Of a DNA stretch of 64,000 nucleotides, positions 1 to 4,772 are shown piece by piece. Within the stretch, counting starts at the first letter, position 1. Each line of letters starts with the position of its first letter. The stretch comes from Candidatus Nitronauta litoralis (GTDB lineage Bacteria > Nitrospinota > Nitrospinia > Nitrospinales > Nitrospinaceae). The translations under genes and the position numbers were made by a program. The DNA is taken from the NCBI GenBank assembly GCA_015698285.1, contig CP048685.1:2976001-3040000 (forward strand), read 5' to 3'. Below the pieces are notes generated by a model. That model searched no databases and had not been told where the DNA came from. It worked only from the letters and a program-made list of their open reading frames with translations.

Positions 1-767
1 CCGCCGCCACTCCCGCCGCCAGGGGTCTTATTGAACGCCCCGCCAAGTTCATCCATCATCATTGCAAACGGGTCTGTACTGGTTACATCCGTCGCGTGGG
101 TTTCAAATTCACGATCCCGCATATCAAAGACTAGAAGCCCATCATCCCTCTTATCCTGTAAAAAATTTTTAACAGTAGTCGGATCATCCGAACCCATTTC
201 GATATACGTCTCATATTGTTGACTCTCGGAATCCTGACCGACACACTTAATATAAGAGGGGTTGTAGTTCACCTGATTACACCCGCTCATGGTCAGTGGA
301 AGGTTTTCACCAGGTGGAGGGGTGAAGGGAACACCCCCCTCATTATTTCCTTCTCCATTGGTTATAAAGTCTTCCAGTTCTTCACCCGGGTCAGGTGGAG
401 CTTCATTGAAAGTCCCGTCATCAAATAGCTTATTGCCATGTTCATCCTGAATATAGGCACCGCCCTGAGTGTGTCCGCCTGTCAATTTTCCCATGTAAGC
501 CGGTGCCGCAGGACAACCGGAACACAAAATCCTCCTCACTGTTGTAGTGGGTACATGAAAATAACTTGCTGGACTCCCATATGGGCCGCTATTCAAGTTG
601 TCACATGATCTACCAGGATCGGAATTAACAACAGCATTCCCAAATGCCGCCCAGGACCCATAAGTGTGTTCATTCCATCCGCTAGTCGAGGTTGAACAAA
701 TGAGAGCAAAAGAAAACTGAGGAACCATCAAAAAAAGAAGGAACATTATTAATCTAGCGATTGCCAT
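1..767 (-). CDS. Secreted Cys/Gly-rich phage protein, gIII (adsorption) position, partial
   Basis: An open frame starts at ATG 767-765 and runs off the left edge (255 codons visible). The N-terminus is a clear signal peptide (MAIARLIMFLLFLMVPQFSFA), followed by a secreted region with several Cys residues, an acidic and Pro-rich middle, and a Gly-rich run (GGGSGGG) at the window edge. Secretion, paired Cys and Gly linkers are the architecture of filamentous-phage adsorption proteins such as M13 g3p. The gene also sits in the gIII position, after the major-coat gene and its terminator. The start overlaps the preceding 41-aa gene by 14 nt, and a G-rich stretch just upstream could serve as ribosome binding site. 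No sequence homology is claimed. A generic secreted phage protein is the alternative. Confidence 0.6.
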   Translation of the reverse strand, partial: MAIARLIMFLLFLMVPQFSFALICSTSTSGWNEHTYGSWAAFGNAVVNSDPGRSCDNLNSGPYGSPASYFHVPTTTVRRILCSGCPAAPAYMGKLTGGHTQGGAYIQDEHGNKLFDDGTFNEAPPDPGEELEDFITNGEGNNEGGVPFTPPPGENLPLTMSGCNQVNYNPSYIKCVGQDSESQQYETYIEMGSDDPTTVKNFLQDKRDDGLLVFDMRDREFETHATDVTSTDPFAMMMDELGGAFNKTPGGGSGG

Positions 768-879
768 GGCCTACCCCCATAACAAATAGAAAGAAGAAAA
801 GAACAGAAACGAATTCCTCTCCCCTAAGAAAATTTGAAAATTCATTGATGGCTTGCGTTAATAATTCGGTTTCGGACAT
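754..879 (-). CDS. 41-aa membrane protein between major coat and gIII-like genes
   Basis: This ATG-to-TAG frame of 41 residues begins MSETELLTQ, has a Phe-rich hydrophobic helix (VSVLFFFLFVMGVG) and ends HGNR. Its 3' end overlaps the start of the gIII-like gene by 14 nt, as expected for translational coupling. An AAGAG stretch lies about 8 nt before the ATG. The size and one-helix layout match tiny filamentous-phage virion proteins (g6p, g7p and g9p classes). It could be a minor coat or assembly protein; the exact role is inference. Confidence 0.5.
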   Translation of the reverse strand: MSETELLTQAINEFSNFLRGEEFVSVLFFFLFVMGVGHGNR

Positions 880-894
880 AATTTTCTCTTAAAA

Positions 895-946
895 GGGAAG
901 AGGGGAGCCATGGCCCGGATCAACCAGGACCAAGGCCCCCTCTTTT
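895..946 (-). terminator. Intrinsic terminator after major-coat-like gene
   Basis: Directly after the coat-gene stop codon (947-949), bases 934-944 (GGCCCCCTCTT on the + strand) pair with 898-909 (AAGAGGGGAGCC) with one bulge, followed on the minus strand by CCCTTTT. M13 also carries a strong terminator straight after gene VIII, so the position fits the phage interpretation. Confidence 0.6.
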
Positions 947-1141
947 TTACGCCTTAAGCATTTGGCGAATTTTAGACAGACCAAACATCAGCGCAGAAAC
1001 GGTTAGAACTGCAATACCGCCAGCCGTCACGTCTTCAGTCGCCTGGGTGGTGTCCACAGAAAACACAGGAACGGCCCAAGCTGGCAGGGATACTGAAATC
1101 ATGACAAATGCCAACGTCAAAACACTTAAAAATTTTTTCAT
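947..1141 (-). CDS. Filamentous-phage major coat protein-like (gVIII position)
   Basis: The product is 64 aa. A signal peptide (residues 1-23, ending LPAWA) precedes a predicted mature chain of 41 residues. The mature chain has an acidic amphipathic start (Asp, Glu, Asp), a central membrane helix (GGIAVLTVSALMFGL) and a basic end (KIRQMLK). That charge layout is diagnostic of the class I inovirus major coat protein, where the basic tail contacts the packaged ssDNA. A near-perfect Shine-Dalgarno (AGGAGGT) lies 9 nt upstream, and a terminator follows immediately, consistent with high expression. Position between the tiny-protein genes and the gIII-like gene also matches M13 gene VIII. The call rests on architecture and synteny, since the family has little primary sequence conservation. 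Confidence 0.75.
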   Translation of the reverse strand: MKKFLSVLTLAFVMISVSLPAWAVPVFSVDTTQATEDVTAGGIAVLTVSALMFGLSKIRQMLKA

Positions 1142-1192
1142 CGGTGTTTACCTCCTTTCTTGATAGATTTCCCAAATGGGATTAAGTGAATA

Positions 1193-1318
1193 CTACCTTC
1201 CCAAGGTATTCCGGACCTTGAGGAAGGCAAAGAGAACTAGTTGAACAGTTATTAATGCAATTCCCAGTTCAGTATGATCCTCCAGGGCTTGAGGCAAATC
1301 GAAAGTAAAAGTAGGCAT
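1193..1318 (-). CDS. 41-aa membrane protein, gVII/gIX-like minor coat candidate
   Basis: The frame ATG 1318-1316 to TAG 1195-1193 gives 41 residues: a short polar/acidic N-terminus (MPTFTFDLPQALEDH), a hydrophobic helix (GIALITVQLVLFAFL) and a basic end (KVRNTLGR). The ATG overlaps the stop of the upstream 27-aa gene by one base (TAATG), a sign of translational coupling. The location just before the major-coat gene is where filamentous phages keep the minor coat genes VII and IX. Its charge pattern resembles an uncleaved mini coat protein. Confidence 0.55.
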   Translation of the reverse strand: MPTFTFDLPQALEDHTELGIALITVQLVLFAFLKVRNTLGR

Positions 1319-1401
1319 TATTTCCCCAACATTTTAAGAATGGTCCCGACCGTAAAGCCGAGAAAATAAATTGAAAATAAAGCAAAGGAAAAATCAGTCA
1401 T
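1318..1401 (-). CDS. 27-aa membrane protein, gVII/gIX-like minor coat candidate
   Basis: A 27-residue frame starts at ATG 1401-1399 and ends at TAA 1320-1318. It is almost entirely one hydrophobic helix (FALFSIYFLGFTVGTIL) ending KMLGK. A strong Shine-Dalgarno (AGGTGAGG) lies 3-4 nt upstream, which argues that this very short frame is translated. M13 g7p and g9p are 33 and 32 aa, also single helices made without signal peptides. The downstream 41-aa gene starts on the last base of this stop codon. Confidence 0.55.
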   Translation of the reverse strand: MTDFSFALFSIYFLGFTVGTILKMLGK

Positions 1402-1405
1402 AACC

Positions 1406-1483
1406 TCACCTGGAAAACCAATCCAAATAACTAAATATGCCAATAAGCAGAGGCACAATTGCCAACGGATTGCTATTTTTCAA
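1406..1483 (-). CDS. Possible 25-aa membrane peptide with TTG start
   Basis: Starting at TTG 1483-1481, the frame reads 25 residues (KNSNPLAIVPLLIGIFSYLDW core) and stops at TGA 1408-1406, five bases before the 27-aa gene. It has the polar head plus one helix layout of its neighbours. There is no ATG and no obvious ribosome binding site, because two AT-rich palindromes occupy that position. It may be real or chance. Confidence 0.3.
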   Translation of the reverse strand: MKNSNPLAIVPLLIGIFSYLDWFSR

Positions 1484-1506
1484 AATTCGAATTAAAAATT
1501 CGAATT
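1484..1506. repeat. Two identical 10-bp palindromes, possible operator or hairpin
   Basis: AATTCGAATT occurs at 1484-1493 and 1497-1506, 13 bp centre to centre. Each copy is self-complementary, and together they can fold as one hairpin. They separate the replication genes (initiator, ssDNA-binding) from the morphogenesis genes of the phage, where a regulatory site would be useful. A near copy (AATTCGAATA) occurs at 4591-4600, outside the phage. Confidence 0.5.
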
Positions 1507-1509
1507 GTT

Positions 1510-1566
1510 AAAAAACAGCTGAAAAAACAAAAAACAAAAAACAAAAAACAAAAAGACAAAAAAAAC
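1510..1566. repeat. A-rich tandem heptamers (AAAAAAC)
   Basis: Four exact tandem copies of AAAAAAC lie at 1522-1549, with a further copy at 1510-1516 and degenerate A-runs to 1566. On the coding strand of the phage this is GTTTTTT repeats. The flanking 1567-1666 stretch is AT-rich with no convincing gene. Possible roles are DNA curvature, rho-independent attenuation after the ssDNA-binding gene, or slippage. Confidence 0.6.
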
Positions 1567-1666
1567 TTAAGGGAAAAGTCCAAATTCAAAAATAAAAAAA
1601 TTAAAACAAATTTTAAAAATTAAGAATCCCTTTCAAAATTAGACCCTTCAATTCTTTAAACCCAAG

Positions 1667-1999
1667 CTATGCAGCTTTTTGTTCACCTGGCTTTTTTGTT
1701 TCTTTAACTTCGAGAATTTCTTCTTTTCCCCTACAAGACAAATAGCAGAAATATTTCTGCCTTTCTTTTTTAATGCCGGTGACCGGAAAAATAAATTTCT
1801 TCCCAACCATTTCATTGAGTAAACCCCATTCAATAGGCGCCCGTAAATCCACCAGTTGAAGCCTACTCTCCCCACTCGGTTGTTTTTCTTCAGCCATTAC
1901 CTGGATAAGATTAGAAGCTTCCCAAGAATCACCAGTTGTTGGGTTTTTACCAGCAGGATTCTGAGAAACAGCAAGAACTTGTCCTTGAAAATTAAACAT
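1667..1999 (-). CDS. Candidate phage ssDNA-binding protein (gV position)
   Basis: A 110-aa soluble protein, MFNFQGQVLAV... with an alternating beta-type pattern and a charged, Lys-rich C-terminal tail. No membrane segment is visible. It follows the replication initiator by 26 nt and has an AGGA Shine-Dalgarno 8-11 nt upstream. The gene right after the initiator in filamentous phages encodes the ssDNA-binding protein (g5p), a small OB-fold protein that coats the single strand and regulates translation. Length and position fit; no OB-fold motif can be proven by eye. Another small replication accessory is possible. Confidence 0.5.
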   Translation of the reverse strand: MFNFQGQVLAVSQNPAGKNPTTGDSWEASNLIQVMAEEKQPSGESRLQLVDLRAPIEWGLLNEMVGKKFIFPVTGIKKERQKYFCYLSCRGKEEILEVKETKKPGEQKAA

Positions 2000-2025
2000 A
2001 GTTAATTCCTTTCGTTGTTTTTGGT

Positions 2026-2991
2026 TTAATTATTAACTTCTGAAACAAATTGATGCTCGATAAGAAATTCTAGAAACTTTAAATTGTCTACGTTGGGATT
2101 TTCATATGTGTGTTTGGCGAAAGTCTCTGGCGTACCAATCCTTTCGATTAAACCTGCTTTTTCCCCTTCTGAATCATAAACAAAAGTCTTTTTAAACTTC
2201 CTAAACCGACCACCAAAAGAAAATTTATTAACACCTAAAGTTTGTTCCCATAAATCTATTAAATCCTGTCCTTCGAGATGAACGTTTTTCGTGATGTATT
2301 TAGTTAATTCCTTTTTGCATTTTTCATGATCCCCTTTCGATAAAGGCTCCCGAATCCAAGTGATCTGACCAAACCCAAAAAATTTAAGAATAAGTGAAAA
2401 AGTTTTGACGTAATAAAAGCCCTGGGAAAGAAAAAAATAATGGAGATTCCAATCACGTGGCGAAAAAGTAGTAAAGTCGATTTCTTTTTCCATCCGATTA
2501 ATAAACCGCTTATTTAAAGTCAAATCCATAACCGGATGGGAAACCAAAACATGAAAATGAGGGTTAACGGTTGAAAACTTTTTTTCAAACTCAAGCTTTT
2601 TGTAGAACCCATTAATGTGTTTGAAATATTTTGAACCGGAAAACTTCTTCCAGGACAAAGCCATAGAATTAAGTGTTTTTTTCATTTCTTTAATTTCTAC
2701 CCTCGGAACGGTTACAGAAAAGGACCGATAGCAATTTCCGTCCTGAAAGTCGATCTGTTCTAATCTTTCGGAAACCCCAAGGAACTGAATGGAATTACAA
2801 AACCCACAAAAGAAGGAACCACACCTTCGGGCATGGATTTTTGGCTTTCCGTCGTAGAGATTGACCTCCAAAGAGGCCCCACACTCAATTATTCTTTTTC
2901 CCAATTTTTCCAATCTAGGTATCCCCGATAGAATGAATTCAGCCCCAATATCAGAATTGCGGCGGAGTCTTTTACCTGCCCGAAACTTCAC
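2026..2991 (-). CDS. Rolling-circle replication initiator (HUH endonuclease, Rep_1-like)
   Basis: This 321-aa protein nicks the origin and starts rolling-circle replication. It carries an HUH motif (HFHVLV, His145 and His147) for metal binding and a downstream catalytic-type motif (ELTKYITKN, Tyr232 with Lys235), the order and spacing of Rep_1/plasmid-type initiators with a single Tyr. A Cys cluster at residues 57-65 (CGSFFCGFC) may bind zinc. The start is GTG 2991-2989: no in-frame ATG exists between it and the upstream stop. It heads the minus-strand phage gene set, and G+C-rich hairpins lie just upstream. A rolling-circle plasmid origin for the gene is the alternative, but the coat-like genes downstream favour an inovirus. 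Confidence 0.8.
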   Translation of the reverse strand: MKFRAGKRLRRNSDIGAEFILSGIPRLEKLGKRIIECGASLEVNLYDGKPKIHARRCGSFFCGFCNSIQFLGVSERLEQIDFQDGNCYRSFSVTVPRVEIKEMKKTLNSMALSWKKFSGSKYFKHINGFYKKLEFEKKFSTVNPHFHVLVSHPVMDLTLNKRFINRMEKEIDFTTFSPRDWNLHYFFLSQGFYYVKTFSLILKFFGFGQITWIREPLSKGDHEKCKKELTKYITKNVHLEGQDLIDLWEQTLGVNKFSFGGRFRKFKKTFVYDSEGEKAGLIERIGTPETFAKHTYENPNVDNLKFLEFLIEHQFVSEVNN

Positions 2992-3033
2992 TGAACTCGG
3001 AAAATGTTTGTCTATGTATCAAGTAAAGGCGAA

Positions 3034-3077
3034 CCCCGACCAGGCGCGCTACGCGCGCCAAGATCGGGGCGCGCCCC
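3034..3077. other. G+C-rich nested hairpins, candidate phage origin or packaging signal
   Basis: GGCGCGC/GCGCGCC (3043-3059) forms a 7-bp stem with a TAC loop, enclosed by CCCCGA (3034-3039) pairing with TCGGGG (3064-3069). A 12-bp perfect palindrome, GGGGCGCGCCCC, overlaps at 3066-3077. This is far more G+C-rich than the surrounding phage DNA and lies about 45 bp upstream of the initiator start. Filamentous phages keep origin and packaging hairpins in the intergenic region upstream of gene II. Confidence 0.5.
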
Positions 3078-3138
3078 TTGGCCCCTCTTTTCCCCATGGA
3101 ATTGGCTTTCGGGTAGCTCTGGTCCGAGGGAAAAGAAG

Positions 3139-3181
3139 AAAAAAAGCCGCTTAACGGCGAGGGAGAAATCCGTAAGCGGCT
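3139..3181 (-). terminator. Intrinsic terminator downstream of tRNA-Glu
   Basis: AGCCGCTTA (3145-3153) pairs with TAAGCGGCT (3173-3181), extended by CGG/CCG across one bulged A, with a 12-nt loop. On the minus strand it is followed by TTTTTTT. It lies about 105 bp beyond the tRNA-Glu 3' end and probably ends that transcript before the phage origin region. Confidence 0.75.
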
Positions 3182-3284
3182 ATTGCACGAGGCAACACTT
3201 TGGCAACTGCTATTTTGCTTTTTGAGAATTGAATTTTGATTTACTGCGGTAGGTAACTCTAAACAAAACAAGAAGAAGGAGAAA

Positions 3285-3356
3285 TGACCCCAGGGGGAAT
3301 TGAACCCCCGTTCCCGGCGTGAGAGGCCGGTGTCCTAACCGCTAGACGATGGGGCC
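3285..3356 (-). tRNA. tRNA-Glu (CTC)
   Basis: The minus strand folds into a full cloverleaf: acceptor GGCCCCA with TGGGGTC (one G-U pair), the D-arm, an anticodon stem CCGGC/GCCGG with loop CTCTCAC giving anticodon CTC, and a T-arm GGGGG/CCCCC with loop TTCAATT. The 3' CCA is not encoded (genomic TTT follows the discriminator A), unlike the tRNA-Gln at 7927. Its 3' end points at the inovirus-like region, the usual geometry for an element integrated at a tRNA gene. Confidence 0.92.
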
Positions 3357-3375
3357 TTGAGTCGTAGGTTCAGAA

Positions 3376-3384
3376 ATAATATCA
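3376..3384 (-). promoter_or_regulatory. Possible extended -10 promoter of tRNA-Glu
   Basis: The minus strand reads TGATATTAT about 20 nt before the tRNA 5' end, an extended -10 pattern (TG-N-TATTAT). No good -35 box is visible 17-18 nt further up. Confidence 0.35.
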
Positions 3385-3579
3385 CATTAAAAGAAAATCG
3401 TTTCAGTCTCATTTTGAGAATTGCCGAAAAACCCGGTGATGAGAAGGTGACAGTAACCAAGGTCGTTCACGACACCTTACGGGTTGAAGTGAGGCGGTCT
3501 TTTTTTGTTCAATTAACGGACAGGGGTTGAGTGATGGAGGTTGAGCGCACTGAATTTTTTAAAAAATCAGAACGCTTGC

Positions 3580-4095
3580 CTAAAAACCGTCTTTCTCCAT
3601 AATAGGCGGGCCGCCTTTTTTTCTGTTCTTGCGTTTTTCTTCCCGCTCCCGGTTTTCCGCTTCAAGGTCCCGTTTATTTACGGATGAGATTCGCCACACG
3701 CAGACTATATAGCCGGGGATGGCTGTTACTGCCCATGTAATGGCTAAATAATTTGCACCCGAAAGGGTTCCACCAGTATCCGTTCCTTCGTCAATCCCCA
3801 TCATGGCGCGGATACCAATCCCGATTAAAAAACCGAAGACGATACCGAGCAATGAAGACACGGCGACTTTATGAATCACTTCATTGGCATAGAGACCGGG
3901 CAGGATTTTAAATTCGGACACGTAGGCAAATAAAAGCCCAAGTGTCATGATGAGAAACAGGACCACCCAAAGCATGTCCGTTGCGGTACAGATGGCAAAC
4001 CCAAGTAAATATAGTGGGCACCACAGGGCAATCAAAAATGGGTTTCTAATGGCAGGTTTGTTGCTTTCACTATCAGAGGTTTCAGTATCGCTCAT
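3580..4095 (-). CDS. Hypothetical four-helix membrane protein
   Basis: A 171-aa protein with an acidic, Ser/Thr-rich cytoplasmic-like N-terminus (about 20 residues), four predicted membrane helices (about residues 23-42, 44-64, 77-97 and 116-136) and a strongly charged tail rich in Arg, Glu and Lys (RDLEAENREREEKRKNRKK). I do not recognise the family. It is a single gene on the minus strand, followed by the tRNA-Glu promoter region and preceded by a long empty intergenic stretch. Function is unknown. Confidence 0.65.
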   Translation of the reverse strand: MSDTETSDSESNKPAIRNPFLIALWCPLYLLGFAICTATDMLWVVLFLIMTLGLLFAYVSEFKILPGLYANEVIHKVAVSSLLGIVFGFLIGIGIRAMMGIDEGTDTGGTLSGANYLAITWAVTAIPGYIVCVWRISSVNKRDLEAENREREEKRKNRKKGGPPIMEKDGF

Positions 4096-4772
4096 CCGGA
4101 AAAATTCCTGAGAAAGTTGTTCTTTGATGGAGAAGAATTATCAAAATTTGCTCTGGCTCAATGGCCTGAATATAGTCGAGCAATAGGTCTAAAGAGCAGG
4201 GAGCCGCGAGCTTTTGACTTACGTAATGAAAAAAGGTTTTCTATTTCCCATAACTTTAATATTTCATAATTATTACTCAATTATATAAAAACTCAACCCT
4301 TAATTTAATGCCAGGAATTTGTAGAAAAAACCGATAACAATTTGAATATCATTCTTCCAAAGGTTTATTTTCCCCTCATTTTGGGAGACTAATACTTAGA
4401 GGAATATTAACCAGCTATTTTGTTTTAGAAATTAATGAAGTCAAGGCAGGTTAAAATGTTCACCTATATTTTTATAATTGAATAAAATTTCAAAGGTTTT
4501 TCCAGGGCAAGTGCGAGGTTTTCCAATTGAGGGCATGGTCCTTATGGAGGAATTTGGTTTTCCAGCCTGGCTATGGTTGAGTTGTCTAATAAATTCGAAT
4601 AATTAGACTGTTTTAGTCAAAATATCAGCCTGGTCGAAAGGTGCATTCCAAATTTGTATCGTTATTCAATAATTGCTTGTTTTCAATAGCTAAATGGTTA
4701 ATCTCATTAATATCGGGTATGCAAATAACCTGGATGATTACTTGATTATTATATCTGGCCCAAAATAAACAT
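4096..4772. other. 677-bp AT-rich intergenic region
   Basis: I see no convincing gene on either strand. The only structure noted is an inverted repeat at 4583-4607 (listed separately). It should contain the promoters of the flanking divergent genes (membrane protein to the left, sensor kinase to the right). Confidence 0.6.
4583..4607. promoter_or_regulatory. Inverted repeat upstream of sensor kinase, possible operator
   Basis: GTCTAAT (4583-4589) and ATTAGAC (4601-4607) are perfect inverted half-sites spaced by 11 nt. The spacer contains the palindrome AATTCGAAT, nearly the same 10-mer found twice at 1484-1506. It lies 166 bp before the kinase start. Confidence 0.35.

Noticed and set aside
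1510-1566. Possible CRISPR-like repeat array
   Set aside because: The units are 7-bp homopolymer-like heptamers with no spacers, so it is a simple sequence repeat.
2972-3271. 99-aa minus-strand frame and its plus-strand counterparts in the hairpin region
   Set aside because: They span G+C-rich hairpins and the tRNA terminator, with no motif; the GTG start of the initiator gene is better supported.
3361-3579. Possible dif-like XerCD site or small gene left of the membrane protein
   Set aside because: No 28-bp dif-like dyad or supported frame found in this stretch.
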